A stretch of 64,000 nt of DNA from an uncultured Oxalobacteraceae bacterium (GCA_903893945.1 CAITOF010000095.1:1-64000), one strand, 5' to 3'; positions 54,706-64,000 are shown, counted from the first letter of the stretch. Translations and numbers: made by a program. Notes: generated by a model from the sequence alone, not told the origin.

Positions 54706-56891
54706 ATGAAAAAATCACTCCTGACCCTTTTTATCGCCGGCCTGTTAGGCAGCTCCGCGTGGGCCGACGAAGGCATGTGGATGCCTCAACAGCTTCCGCA
54801 AGTGGCAAAACAACTTAAAGCAGACGGCTTGCAACTCGATCCGGCCACACTGACCCGGCTAACCGACTTTCCTATGGGCGCCATTGTCAGTCTGGGCGGG
54901 TGCTCGGCCTCGTTCGTGTCACCCAAGGGATTGATCATCACCAATCATCATTGCGCCTACAGCAGCATTTCCCATAACTCAACGCCGGAACATAATTATC
55001 TGGCGAATGGATTTCTGGCGCCGACGCTGGACGATGAATTACCGGCGTCGCCCGGATTCAGGGTTTATGTCACGACCGATGTCAGCAATGTCAGCACGAA
55101 AGTCATCTCTAGCGCAGTGGCCACGCTGAGCGGAAAAAACCGCATTGATGCGATTGAAAAAAATCAGAAGGATTTGGTCGCGGCATGTGAAAAGGAAGCC
55201 GGTACACACTGCAATGTCGCCAGTTATTACGGTGGCCTGGAATTCTATCTGATCAAACAACTGGAAATACGCGATGTGCGCCTGGTCCATGCCCCGGCCG
55301 AAGGTGTCGGTAAATTTGGCGGCGACACCGACAACTGGATGTGGCCACGCCACACCGGTGACTACAGCTTTTTCCGGGCCTATGTCAGCAAAGACGGCAA
55401 AGCAGCCGACTTCAGCAAGGATAACGTCCCTTATGTCCCGAAACATTATCTGAAGCTGGCATCGCAACCGCTCAAGGAAGGTGATTTTGTCATGGTAACG
55501 GGCTATCCCGGACGCACCAATCGCCACCGGCTGCCGGAAGAAATTGCAGCCACGTTTGACTGGAGCTACCCGGCCTTCGTCAAGGCTTCGGGTGACCAGT
55601 TGAGCATCATTGCCCGGGAAACCAGCGGCAATGAAGATCTCAAACTGAAATATGCAAGTCAGGTAGCAGCCATCAATAACTACTACAAAAACCGCCAGGG
55701 CATGCTGGACAGTTATGCCGGCAGTGACATCCTGCCCCGCAAAACCAGACAGTTACATGATTTGCTGGCCTGGGTGAATGCCGACCCGAAACGCAAACAC
55801 GAGTATGCACACGACATCGAGATGGTGCAGAAAGACATGACCGAACGTGATACGCAGGCCAAAAAAGATTTTATGGTGATTTATTCCACGCCACGCCTGC
55901 TTGGCCTGGCTGCCAGAATGCTGCGCTTCTCACATGAATCAGAAAAAGCCGATATCGATCGCAAAATCGGCTATCAGGAACACGACCGGGGACGCTTTAA
56001 CGCGTTGGTGGAAGGACTGGACCGCAGCTACGATGAAAAAGTCGATAAGGCACTGGCACTGCACTTTCTGAGCAACTACGTCGCCACGCCCACCACAATG
56101 CATAATGCAAATTTCGATGCAGCATTAAATCTGCATGAAGGCATGAGCGAGGCCGAGCTGAAATCAACACTGGACGCGCTGTATGCCGGCAGTCAATTGG
56201 GCAGCAAAGAGGCACGCACCGCCTGGCTGGGCAAGAAGCCGTCCGACTTCAATGCCAGCGACGACAGCTTCATCAAGGCCGCTGTGGCAATGTATGATGA
56301 AAACATGAAGCGGGAAGATCGTGATAACGAGCTGAACGGGAAAATACAGCAGGCCTATGCGAGCTACATGAAAGCCAAAATCGCCTACATGAACAGTCTG
56401 GGACAGGCAATTTACCCCGACGCCAACAGTACCCTGCGAGTCACATTCGGTAAAGTGGCCGGCCGCGAAAAGGCGCCGATGGTACAAGCTGGACGGCATT
56501 TACAACCTTGCGCGGCATCGTAGCGAAGAATACCGGCAGCGGTGAATTCAATGCGCCGGCGGACCAGCTCGCGGCAATCAAGGCGTACGATCAGGCTGCA
56601 GCCAAGAGCGGTAACTACGGCGAGTACGGTGACGCAAAATTGAAATCGGTCCCGGTCAATTTCCTGGCTACCCTGGATATTACCGGCGGCAATTCGGGCT
56701 CGGCAGCATTAAATGGCAAAGGTGAACTGGTCGGACTGGCATTTGATGGCACACTGGATTCAATCATTTCGGACTGGGACTATAACCTCATCAATTCCAG
56801 GTCGATTCAGGTTGACGTGCGCTACATTTTGTGGGAAATGACCAACGTCGATCACGCTGATAATTTGTTGAAAGAGCTGAAAGTAAAATAA
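54706..56891 (+). pseudogene. S46-family dipeptidyl-peptidase, interrupted by a one-base frameshift
   Basis: Secreted serine peptidase of the DPP7/DPP11 family, which removes dipeptides in the periplasm. The signal peptide is residues 1-20. The catalytic His is in TNHHCAYSSI near residue 83 and the Asp in GGDTDNWMWPRHTGDY near 219. The first frame stops at 56523. From about 56478 the protein continues in another frame, with DGTSWTAFTTLRGIVAKNTG and then the catalytic Ser in DITGGNSGSAALN, ending at 56891. One base is missing around 56472-56478. The restored protein would be about 728 aa, normal for the family. As it stands, the first product lacks Ser and should be inactive. A sequencing error is the main alternative. 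Confidence 0.85.
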
Positions 56892-56940
56892 GCCTGTATC
56901 CGGTCCAGAACCACCCTCCTGGACTGGCCATTAGTACATC

Positions 56941-56976
56941 GCGGCGCCAACCGTCATTGATTGGCGCCGCTTTTTT
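56941..56976 (+). terminator. Strong intrinsic terminator after the S46 peptidase
   Basis: Ten-base perfect arms GCGGCGCCAA (56941-56950) and TTGGCGCCGC (56961-56970), ten-base loop, then six T. It separates the S46 gene from waaA. Confidence 0.92.
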
Positions 56977-57021
56977 CAAAAAAATATCAAATCGTGGCGA
57001 ACCCTTCAGTAATCAGAGATA

Positions 57022-58335
57022 ATGCCGCATTACTGGAAACTGTCCTGGCTCATGCGTATTTTTTACACTTTCTTCTGGATCTGCGCATTACCGCTGGTTT
57101 TGGCCCGATTAGTCTGGCGCGGTCGCAAAGAACCGGGGTATCGCCAACACATCGCCGAACGGTTCGGTCTGTATCCGGCTGACCGGATCGATGACAAACC
57201 GGGGGCAGCACTTATCTGGCTGCACGCAGTTTCCGTCGGCGAAACCCGGGCTGCCGAACCGCTGATCCGCCAATTAATGCAGAATTACCCGGCACATGGT
57301 ATTTTGCTCAGTCATATGACGCCTACAGGCCGCGCAACGGGGTCGGCGCTTTTTCAAACGGAAATCAATGCCAACAGGCTGCGGCAAATCTATCTGCCCT
57401 ACGATATCCCGGCACTGATGCGCCGATTGCTGAACCATTTTAATCCCGACATCTGCATTTTGATGGAGACCGAAGTCTGGCCCAACCTGATACATAGCTG
57501 CCACCAGAAAAATGTTCCTGTAGCCCTGGTCAACGCCCGACTTTCACCAAGATCGCTGCACAAGGCCGAGCGACTCGCCCGATTGATACGACCTGCCGTT
57601 CAATTGATCACCTGCGTCGCAGCGCAAACAGCTGCCGATGCAGACCGCATCACGTCACTTGGGGCAGCCCACGTCCGGGTTAGCGGCAACACCAAATTTG
57701 ATGTCACCATTCCCGCCGAAAAAATGGCAACAGGCCACTGGATGCGCCAGCAATGGGGTAACCGGCCGGTATTGTTGTGTGCGTCAACACGGGATGGTGA
57801 GGAAGAACTGCTGCTCGATGCGTTTATTGAAGCGGCGATTCCGGATTTGCTGCTGATCATTGTGCCGCGTCATCCGCAGCGTTTTGACCAGGTTGAACAG
57901 TCCATTCAGCAACGTGGTCTGACGATGCAGCGGCGCACCGGGATAAATCTGCATCCACTGGAAAAAAATGTCCGTGTGGTGCTGGGCGATTCCATGGGGG
58001 AACTGGTCAGTTATTACGTGAGCTGCGACATCGCTTATATTGGCGGAAGTTTGCTGCCGTTAGGCGGACAAAATCTGATCGAAGCCTGCGCCGTTGCAAA
58101 GCCGGTCCTGATTGGCCCGCATACATTCAATTTCGAAGCTGTCAGCGCCGACGCCATTGCCGCTGGCGCAGCAAATCGTATTAAGGACGCCCCCGACCTG
58201 TTCCGGGCAACGGCAGCACTGTTAATGGATCAGGAACTCAGAATCGCCATGGGGCACTCCGGGTCGGCCTTTGCGCAGCAACACGGCGGGGCTACGGAAC
58301 GGACTGTGGAGATCCTGAAACCGTTAATGCAATAA
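57022..58335 (+). CDS. waaA: 3-deoxy-D-manno-octulosonic acid transferase (Kdo transferase)
   Basis: 437-residue inner-membrane-associated glycosyltransferase that adds Kdo to lipid A precursors. An N-terminal membrane helix (MRIFYTFFWICALPLVLARLVW) sits at residues 11-32. The conserved HAVSVGETRAAEPLI near residue 72, LMETEVWPNLI near 150 and AYIGGSLLPLGGQNLIEACAVAKPVLIGPHTFNF near 345 complete a GT30 enzyme. The ATG at 57052 is an alternative start ten codons in, with a better match to other WaaA N-termini. The last 12 bases overlap the end of the convergent TolC-family gene, with no terminator between them. Confidence 0.95.
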   Translation: MPHYWKLSWLMRIFYTFFWICALPLVLARLVWRGRKEPGYRQHIAERFGLYPADRIDDKPGAALIWLHAVSVGETRAAEPLIRQLMQNYPAHGILLSHMTPTGRATGSALFQTEINANRLRQIYLPYDIPALMRRLLNHFNPDICILMETEVWPNLIHSCHQKNVPVALVNARLSPRSLHKAERLARLIRPAVQLITCVAAQTAADADRITSLGAAHVRVSGNTKFDVTIPAEKMATGHWMRQQWGNRPVLLCASTRDGEEELLLDAFIEAAIPDLLLIIVPRHPQRFDQVEQSIQQRGLTMQRRTGINLHPLEKNVRVVLGDSMGELVSYYVSCDIAYIGGSLLPLGGQNLIEACAVAKPVLIGPHTFNFEAVSADAIAAGAANRIKDAPDLFRATAALLMDQELRIAMGHSGSAFAQQHGGATERTVEILKPLMQ

Positions 58336-59694
58336 CGTGTTCACCTGGACCAGATCCTCTTCTTTCAATGACGCCGACGCCGATTTCAGACGCAGACCAT
58401 TCATGATGGTGTCATAGCGCGCTTTTGCCAGATTCTGCTGTGTCGTATACAGCTGTTGCTGCGCGTTCAAAACGTCAATATTAATCCGGATTCCGACCTC
58501 ATAACCCAGCATGTTGGACTGCAGTGCAGACTGACTCGAGATTTCCGCGGCCTCATACGCCCGGACCTGCGCCAGCCCGTTGTTCACACCCAAAAATGCC
58601 TGTCTGGCCGCAAGTGCAGCGCTGCGCCTTGTGGCCTCAAGGTCGTTGCCGGCCTTGTCTTCCAGCGCGATGGCCTCACGAACCTTGCTGGTCACGGCAA
58701 ATCCCGAAAATAAGGGCACATTCAACTGGATGCCGATATTTCTGGAATTCTGAATGAAGGCAGGTTGCTGTTCTACAGGAATAGCCGAATTACTGGATCG
58801 ATTGATGTTGGCGGCGAAATCCAGTGTGGGCATATGACCGGCCCGATTGAATGATATGGCCCGTTTAGCGATTTCCTGGGCAATCTGCGCCCCCACCACA
58901 GTGTAATTATCATGTTCTGCCGCACTGACCCAGTCATTAATATTAATCGGTTCCGGAGCGGACAATTGCACGCCTTTACGCAACGGGGCAAGCGAGTCGG
59001 TCGGGTGTCCGACGATTTGCTGGAGGGTGCTGCGCTTGATTTCCAGATCATTGACAGCCGCATATTCCTGTGCCACTGCCAGATCGTAACGCGCCTGGGC
59101 TTCGTGCTGGTCGGTAATGGTTGTCGTGCCAACTTCAAAATTGCGCTTGGCAAATGCCAGCTGCTCGGTAATGGCTGTTTTATTGGCTTGTACAGATTCC
59201 AATGTATCCTGCGCAGACAGGACATCAAAATAGGCCTGCGCGACCCGCACCATCAGATCAAGTCCGGCCTGATTGAATTGCGTCTCACTGGCCAGCGTCA
59301 ATAACTTCCCTTGTTCATATTGCTGCCAGTTTTCCCAGTGGAACAGGGGCTGGGTTAATTGTAACGTGTAATTATTGCTGGAGCTTCGTATGCCGGTGAG
59401 ATCACCCTGTGATTCGACCGAATAATCGGTAATCGAACGTATGTTCGAGCCAGTCAGGTTTACGTTGGGTAAAAGCCCTGCCCGCCCCTGTATAACCTTT
59501 TCCTGTCCGGCATTCAGTGCGGCCCGCGCACTGGCATAGGTCGGATCGTTTTGCAGCGCCTCCTGATAGGTTTGCAGAAGATCGGCAGCGCTGACCGAAC
59601 CGGCACCCAGGCTAGTCATTACGCAGGTCACAACCAGTATTAACCCCTTGCCAGCACGGTATTTTTTTGAATTGAATTTGGACAGACTGGGCAT
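58324..59694 (-). CDS. tolC: TolC-family outer-membrane channel protein
   Basis: 456-residue outer-membrane efflux protein. A signal peptide covers residues 1-37 (LILVVTCVMTSLGAGSVSAADLL, after a Lys-rich start). Two TolC repeats follow. The first has LQTYQEALQNDPTYASARAALNAGQEKVIQGRAGLLPNVNLTG, and its helices contain ESVQANKTAITEQLAFAKRNFEVGTTTITDQHEAQARYDLA. The second repeat ends with IRINIDVLNAQQQLYTTQQNLAKARYDTIMNGLRLKSASASL. This is the type I secretion/multidrug TolC group. It could serve the RND pump at 30 kb, which lacks its own channel. It lies downstream of rhodanese with a 191-base gap. Confidence 0.93.
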   Translation of the reverse strand: MPSLSKFNSKKYRAGKGLILVVTCVMTSLGAGSVSAADLLQTYQEALQNDPTYASARAALNAGQEKVIQGRAGLLPNVNLTGSNIRSITDYSVESQGDLTGIRSSSNNYTLQLTQPLFHWENWQQYEQGKLLTLASETQFNQAGLDLMVRVAQAYFDVLSAQDTLESVQANKTAITEQLAFAKRNFEVGTTTITDQHEAQARYDLAVAQEYAAVNDLEIKRSTLQQIVGHPTDSLAPLRKGVQLSAPEPININDWVSAAEHDNYTVVGAQIAQEIAKRAISFNRAGHMPTLDFAANINRSSNSAIPVEQQPAFIQNSRNIGIQLNVPLFSGFAVTSKVREAIALEDKAGNDLEATRRSAALAARQAFLGVNNGLAQVRAYEAAEISSQSALQSNMLGYEVGIRINIDVLNAQQQLYTTQQNLAKARYDTIMNGLRLKSASASLKEEDLVQVNTLLH

Positions 59695-59805
59695 GGCAAA
59701 AACTCCGAATTAATTATTAACCAATATAAGGCTGGGCCGGGCCAGAAAAAGCACCGGAACGCCGACTTGCGCTGGATGCACTATAGGTGAGGGGCGGAGC
59801 GGTCG

Positions 59806-59840
59806 CCACTTAAATGCGACCAACTGCATTTTTTGAGTGG
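59806..59840. repeat. Imperfect hairpin between rhodanese and tolC
   Basis: Outer arms CCACT (59806-59810) and AGTGG (59836-59840), inner arms AAATGC (59812-59817) and GCATTT (59826-59831). It lies in the 191-base gap and could terminate the pcm-rhodanese transcript or act in tolC control. There is no T-run on the minus strand. Confidence 0.3.
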
Positions 59841-59885
59841 TGAGATGCAGAAAATAAAGGCTAAACAACGCTCAGGACACCGTGC

Positions 59886-60212
59886 TTAATAGGTGGCCAT
59901 CGTTGAATCAATCTGCGTTGCCCAGGCATGGATGCCACCGGCCAGATTGATAACATGATTAAAACCGTGCTGTTGCAGAAAATTCGCAACCTGCATGCTT
60001 CTGCCACCATGATGGCATATACATACTATCGGTGTGTCGGGATCCAGTTCGCTCATTCGAACCGGCACGGTTTGCATCGCCATATGACGACTTTGCGGAA
60101 TCTGGCAGCGCTGTACCTCTGACGCTTCACGAACGTCCAGCAGTACCGGCGCCGGTCGGGTTTTATCCCCCAGCCATTCTGCCAAATCCTGAACTGTCAT
60201 TTGTTGTGGCAT
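59886..60212 (-). CDS. Rhodanese-like sulfurtransferase, single domain
   Basis: 108-residue cytoplasmic single-domain rhodanese (GlpE-like). The active-site Cys is in VCICHHGGRSMQVANFL near residue 66, and the N-terminal LLDVREASEVQRCQIPQSRH block is intact. The loop CHHGGRS differs from GlpE (CYHGNSS) but is common in proteobacteria. It lies 12 nt after the PCMT-like gene and upstream of tolC, an arrangement I recall as conserved in Burkholderiales. The sulfur acceptor is unknown. Confidence 0.9.
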   Translation of the reverse strand: MPQQMTVQDLAEWLGDKTRPAPVLLDVREASEVQRCQIPQSRHMAMQTVPVRMSELDPDTPIVCICHHGGRSMQVANFLQQHGFNHVINLAGGIHAWATQIDSTMATY

Positions 60213-60224
60213 CGAATTACTGAC

Positions 60225-60881
60225 CTACTGGAAAGAAAATCGGGAAACATGTTCAGCCGTTGAAATCGGGGCAACGCTGGTATCGAACAGTGATTTTGAC
60301 GTAAATTCGGTTTCACTCAGACGGGTATAGAGATACGCTGTCATTACGGGCGGCGTCCCCAGAATGACAAACAAGCGCCCGCCGACCTTCAGCTGGTTCT
60401 TCAATTCTTCATGCAGCACAGGCAATGAACCTGTCACGACGATGGCATCGTACGGTGCCAGGGAAGACCATCCCCGGCACGCGTCGCCTTTGAGGATACT
60501 GACATTGGTGATGCCTTCGCGATGCAGGGTCTGCTCAGCATAGCTGAACACGGCAGGCGAACTTTCTACACAGGTAATATGCCTGGCATGAAATGCCAGC
60601 AAGGCAGGCAGATAACCTGTTCCAGACCCGGCCACCAGCACAGTTTCATGCTTCTTGACGGCCACTTCCTGAACGATGCGGGCTTCTATTTTGGGGCTTA
60701 ACATCAGACTGCCGTCTGCCAGCGGCAACTCGGTATCCATGAATGCCAGTGACTGTTGATTCGCTGGCAGAAATTTTTCGCGCTTCACAATGGAGAGCAA
60801 TTCCAATACGTCTTTGTCCAGGACATTCCAGGGTCGAATCTGCTGTTCGACCATATTGAAGCGGGCTTGTTCAGTATTCAT
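60225..60881 (-). CDS. Protein-L-isoaspartate O-methyltransferase family protein
   Basis: 218-residue SAM-dependent methyltransferase of the PCMT family. The N-terminal ARFNMVEQQIRPWNVLD and the SAM motif VLVAGSGTGYLPALLAFHA near residue 80 are clear; post-motif I is CVESSPAVFSYAE near 103. In this subgroup, next to TolC and rhodanese, it is not established that isoaspartate is the substrate, so I leave the gene symbol blank. The 81-base gap to the pseudouridine synthase gene on the same strand shows no element. Confidence 0.85.
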   Translation of the reverse strand: MNTEQARFNMVEQQIRPWNVLDKDVLELLSIVKREKFLPANQQSLAFMDTELPLADGSLMLSPKIEARIVQEVAVKKHETVLVAGSGTGYLPALLAFHARHITCVESSPAVFSYAEQTLHREGITNVSILKGDACRGWSSLAPYDAIVVTGSLPVLHEELKNQLKVGGRLFVILGTPPVMTAYLYTRLSETEFTSKSLFDTSVAPISTAEHVSRFSFQ

Positions 60882-60962
60882 TGTAAAGTCTCACCGTTAG
60901 ACAAAAACGCTATTTTACATGGCATTAGAGTGAATGGGTTAGACATGCAAATTAGTTAATAT

Positions 60963-61703
60963 TTACCGGGTGGTCAGCCCGACCGCCAGCAATTCGAGAT
61001 GCCGTTGGTCAAGATAACACCATTCACCCTCCGCCAGACCGAGTTCGTCCAGCGTCAGCCCGCCTATGGCTGTGCGCTGCAGAAACGAACAATGGTTACC
61101 CGCTGCGGCCAGCATGCGCTTGACTTGATGGTATTTGCCCTGCTCCAGCACAATTTCACATTGATAGTCGCCGACCTTCCTGCAGACCAATGCACGCAGC
61201 GGCGCAGGTTCGTCATGTAACTGAACTCCAGCGAGCAATTCGCTGATCAGGGCCTGTGTGACCGGTTCCTGGGTGGTGGCCAGATAAATTTTGGGGACAT
61301 GCCGCCTGGGCGAGGTTTGTGCATGAATAAAAGCGCCGTCATCCGACATCAGCAATAAGCCGGTTGTATCGTGATCGAGGCGACCGACAGGCTGAACATC
61401 GCGCCAGGCACATTGTTCCGACAATAAAGTCAAGACACCCGGATGATGACTGGGTTTTCTGGAGCACTCGAAATTGGCCGGCTTGTTCAGAGCGATATAC
61501 ACGTGTTCCCGATAGGGCCAGACCTCACCAAAGAGTTCAAACGACAGTCCGGCAGGATCAACACTGGCGCGGTAGTCGGTGACGACCTCGCCATTGACCT
61601 TGACTTCACCATCCGCAATCAGACTGCGACACCATTTGCGTGTGCCGAATCCCTGCGATTGCAACAGGCGATCCAGCGTTAATTTGGGGGAAGATTTTGT
61701 CAT
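60963..61703 (-). CDS. rsuA: 16S rRNA pseudouridine synthase (RsuA family)
   Basis: 246-residue enzyme that makes pseudouridine 516 in 16S rRNA, by family assignment. I chose the ATG at 61703 (MTKSSPKLTLDRLLQSQGFG), since the upstream 14 codons from 61745 are not conserved in character. An N-terminal S4 RNA-binding domain (about residues 8-60) precedes the catalytic domain, with the Asp in VGRLDHDTTGLLLMSDDGAFIHA near residue 109 and KIYLATTQEPVT near 140. RsuA, RluE and RluB are close relatives; RsuA is the best fit from the S4 form and length. Confidence 0.85.
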   Translation of the reverse strand: MTKSSPKLTLDRLLQSQGFGTRKWCRSLIADGEVKVNGEVVTDYRASVDPAGLSFELFGEVWPYREHVYIALNKPANFECSRKPSHHPGVLTLLSEQCAWRDVQPVGRLDHDTTGLLLMSDDGAFIHAQTSPRRHVPKIYLATTQEPVTQALISELLAGVQLHDEPAPLRALVCRKVGDYQCEIVLEQGKYHQVKRMLAAAGNHCSFLQRTAIGGLTLDELGLAEGEWCYLDQRHLELLAVGLTTR

Positions 61704-61772
61704 GGAACGAACAACACCCGAATACCGGGACGGGATGATGACCACCCAGTGCCCGACGGTCCGGGTGACATG

Positions 61773-62984
61773 TTATGCGACAGCGACCTCTGCCGCGTCC
61801 TGGGTATGGTAAACCGCAACAGGAGTGGGTTTGCTACCGATCACCTTGTTACGACCGCTTTTCTTGGCCTGGTAGAGTGCCTGATCAGCCATTTCAATAA
61901 GCTCTTCAAAACTTTGCTGTACCCCACGGCGTTCTGCCACACCGATGCTGACCGTAAACCGGTGTCCGCCGGGCAGCACGGGCAAGGCAATCTGACTGAT
62001 GGCCACCCGGATCCGGTCGGCCACTTCACAGGCATGCTTCAGGCTCGTGTCAGGCAGCATCACAAGGAATTCTTCACCACCAAAACGCGCCAGGATATCT
62101 TCGGTGCGGAGGCCGGCCTGAATTTTTCGGGCGATGGCAACCAGAACCGCATCGCCGACAGCGTGACCGAACCGGTCATTAATCTTTTTAAAATGATCCG
62201 CATCAATCATCAGGACGCTGATCAATGTGCCGCGCCGGTTGCTGCGCGCAATATCCCGCTCGGCCAGCGTGCTTAAGGCGCGCCGGTTAAATACGTTGGT
62301 CAGCGGATCGTGAGTGGCCTGCTGGTGCAGGTCCATCTGCAAGCGATGGCTGGTGATGACAATCAGCATAATCGTCTGGGCAAAACCAAGCACGATATTG
62401 ACTATCAGGGCACTGCTTTGCCAGAGCGTGTTCTGCGCCGGGTGATTGACATTCGCAAGGTAAAAGCCGAACAGGTGTATGCACAGGCTGACAATATAGG
62501 CCGCACTTAACATGGCAACAATGAGCAGACTGCCACGCAATTCGTCACGATTGGCCGTGTAGCAGCAATAAATGGAGTAACCGAAAAACAGACTGGAAGC
62601 CAGTGTAAACAGGACAATGCCGCCAATGCCGTGTATGTCAACCGAGTACGCCAAAGCACAGGCCACGATAAAAATAACGCATATGGCGCGACACAGGCTC
62701 CACTGGGGACGTTTTCCGGACACCAGCGCCACACCGAACGCGATGTGCATGCTGCCCCAGATGATCAGCATATATGACAACATGGAAAGAAACGCCGGAG
62801 AAATAACTTCACTCAGCACAACCAGGCATAAACCCAGGGCAATCAATCCGTTGCCACGCGCCCATTCAGCCACATAAGTCGAGTTGTAATGTACCTGCCG
62901 CACATAAAACATAAGCAATGCTTGTGTGATACTCAATACGGCCAGCACCAGATAAATGCTGTGCACATCAATATTTGCAAACAT
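61773..62984 (-). CDS. Membrane diguanylate cyclase (GGEEF)
   Basis: 403-residue cyclase with about seven hydrophobic segments in residues 8-220, then a GGDEF domain starting near 230 with HDPLTNVFNRRALSTLAE. The active motif is ARFGGEEF near 301, preceded five residues earlier by an RxxD inhibitory site (RTED). The domain ends with ALYQAKKSGRNKV and a 22-residue Ala/Val-rich tail. The membrane part is Cys- and aromatic-rich without a recognisable MASE family. It is divergent from the peroxiredoxin gene. Confidence 0.9.
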   Translation of the reverse strand: MFANIDVHSIYLVLAVLSITQALLMFYVRQVHYNSTYVAEWARGNGLIALGLCLVVLSEVISPAFLSMLSYMLIIWGSMHIAFGVALVSGKRPQWSLCRAICVIFIVACALAYSVDIHGIGGIVLFTLASSLFFGYSIYCCYTANRDELRGSLLIVAMLSAAYIVSLCIHLFGFYLANVNHPAQNTLWQSSALIVNIVLGFAQTIMLIVITSHRLQMDLHQQATHDPLTNVFNRRALSTLAERDIARSNRRGTLISVLMIDADHFKKINDRFGHAVGDAVLVAIARKIQAGLRTEDILARFGGEEFLVMLPDTSLKHACEVADRIRVAISQIALPVLPGGHRFTVSIGVAERRGVQQSFEELIEMADQALYQAKKSGRNKVIGSKPTPVAVYHTQDAAEVAVA

Positions 62985-63504
62985 CCGCTTCCCCTTTCCA
63001 TCATCCGCCAGCTTTTAATAATTTGTAATAACTATGCGGCATGCATATCGTACAACCAATGTCATTTTGAAAATTCATAACATCTACATATTAACGCCAC
63101 ATATTACTTGATTTGGTTTTCAAAAAAGTAACTTCTAATAAAAAAACAACATTTTTTGAAAAATTTATAAAAAATCCAGTGTCTTGATAAAAATTAAATA
63201 AATTCACCGCGCAAAAAATTTCTTATTTGCAATTTATTTTAGGTTCTTTGTACCAGCCTGCATTGATTTCCGGATTTGATTTTATGCTGATCGCTCTTGA
63301 CAATATGTGACTTGCTTCACAAAACCGCCAAACATTAAAAGCGGTCGGTTTCAGAGCGCCAGTCAGAGCTGTCCTTGAAAATATTAATAACCGGATCAAG
63401 TTTGATAGTTAAAACTAATTAAGTTAATTCAATTAATCAATTTTACTAATTTGGCGCATTGCCCTACCATGCAAGCTCCTCAACCAATTTACAAGGAAAC
63501 CACC
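62985..63504. promoter_or_regulatory. AT-rich divergent region upstream of the peroxiredoxin
   Basis: 520 bases between the diguanylate cyclase and the peroxiredoxin gene with no gene that I can support. It is strongly AT-rich (63080-63250 and 63400-63450). I looked for a four-part OxyR site (ATAG-N7-CTAT repeats) and found no convincing match, only one GATAG near 63400. The ribosome site AAGGAAA at 63492-63499 serves the peroxiredoxin ATG at 63505. Confidence 0.45.
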
Positions 63505-64000
63505 ATGTCATTAATCAATACTGAAATTAAACCTTTTAACGCGACTGCTTTTCACAACGGAAAATTCGTCCCGGTAAGCAATGAAACCATCAAGGGAAAA
63601 TGGTCTGTGTTTGTTTTCTATCCGGCTGACTTCACGTTTGTCTGTCCGACTGAATTGGGCGATCTGGCCGAACAGTACGGTGAATTCCAGAAATTGGGCG
63701 TTGAGATCTACAGTGTCTCGACTGACACGCACTTTGCCCACAAAGCATGGCATGACACCTCGGACACGATAGGCAAGATCAAATACCCGATGCTGGCTGA
63801 CCCCACCTTGGCACTGTCACGTAACTTTGAGGTATTGATCGAAGAAGAAGGTCTGGCGCTGCGCGGCACGTTTGTCGTGAACCCGGAAGGCCGCATCAAA
63901 ATCATTGAAGTGCACGATAACGGTATTGGTCGCGATGCAAAAGAACTGCTGCGCAAGGTTCAGGCGGCACAATACGTGGCCAGTCACCCGAATGAAGTGT
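63505..64000 (+). CDS. ahpC: Alkyl hydroperoxide reductase AhpC-type 2-Cys peroxiredoxin (partial)
   Basis: N-terminal 165 residues of a typical 2-Cys peroxiredoxin (full length about 187), cut by the window edge. [19 protein letters not shown] opens the protein, and the peroxidatic Cys is in [15 protein letters not shown] near residue 47. The Thr/Arg support residues in PTE and [13 protein letters not shown] near 127 are present. The resolving Cys would lie beyond the window. It reduces hydrogen peroxide and organic peroxides in the cytoplasm, usually with AhpF. The start is fixed by AAGGAAA upstream. Confidence 0.95.
   Translation, partial: MSLINTEIKPFNATAFHNGKFVPVSNETIKGKWSVFVFYPADFTFVCPTELGDLAEQYGEFQKLGVEIYSVSTDTHFAHKAWHDTSDTIGKIKYPMLADPTLALSRNFEVLIEEEGLALRGTFVVNPEGRIKIIEVHDNGIGRDAKELLRKVQAAQYVASHPNEV

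Noticed and set aside
56460..56530. Programmed ribosomal frameshift in the S46 peptidase
   Set aside because: There is no slippery heptamer or downstream structure, and the family is normally encoded in one frame. Mutation or sequencing error is simpler.

Overview
The window looks like a contiguous, gene-dense piece of a betaproteobacterial chromosome, probably Burkholderiales and perhaps Oxalobacteraceae-like. The main reasons are the block pgk-pyk-fba-purE-purC-sua5, the moeA-moaD-moaE cluster, and the neighbourhood of waaA, a TolC-family protein, a rhodanese and a PCMT-family protein. This assignment is an inference from gene order and protein flavour; there is no rRNA gene to anchor it. 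I see no tRNA or rRNA gene, no transposase, no integrase, no prophage gene and no CRISPR array.

Layout. 0-5.3 kb (minus strand): molybdopterin synthase subunits, MoeA, an FAD amine/amino-acid oxidase, an alpha/beta hydrolase and a multi-pass membrane protein whose start overlaps the stop of the next gene. 5.3-10 kb: a secreted M1 metallopeptidase, an orphan membrane histidine kinase and a small orphan gene. 10-15 kb: the stress module prkA(yeaG)-yeaH-spoVR. 15-18.4 kb (plus): a diguanylate cyclase and a secreted S9 peptidase. 18.5-24.3 kb (minus): gapA, tkt, aroG and a Leu/Phe/Val dehydrogenase. 24.6-29.1 kb: a small membrane protein, a DmeF-type cation exporter, a GGDEF-EAL protein and a lysophospholipid acyltransferase. 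29.6-34 kb (plus): an RND adaptor and pump. 34-37.5 kb: small conserved genes, a YheT-type hydrolase and AzlCD. 37.7-44 kb (plus): lower glycolysis, purine synthesis and tRNA t6A synthesis. 44-46.7 kb: an MFS transporter, a secreted Tyr/Pro-rich protein and a flavin reductase. 46.7-51.5 kb (minus): a three-gene SMC complex of the MksF-MksE-MksB type. 51.6-64 kb: two more diguanylate cyclases, a periplasmic glutathione peroxidase, a persulfide-dioxygenase-like MBL protein, a frameshifted S46 peptidase, waaA, a TolC-family protein, rhodanese, PCMT, RsuA and the start of a 2-Cys peroxiredoxin.

Main discoveries. (1) Upstream of aroG there is a complete ribosome-mediated attenuator that is not visible as a long ORF. 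It consists of a promoter, a 21-codon leader peptide beginning MNHSFFYFSFF, a terminator with a nine-U tail, and a computed antiterminator pairing. It should put DAHP synthase under control of Phe-tRNA charging. (2) The mksFEB operon encodes a compact condensin without the nuclease partner (MksG/JetD) of Wadjet systems. (3) A one-base deletion near 56,474 separates the catalytic Ser of an S46 dipeptidyl-peptidase from its His and Asp. (4) Perfect or near-perfect palindromes lie upstream of azlC, the Leu/Phe/Val dehydrogenase and tkt. The azlC and tkt sites share the 10-mer TGATTTTACA.
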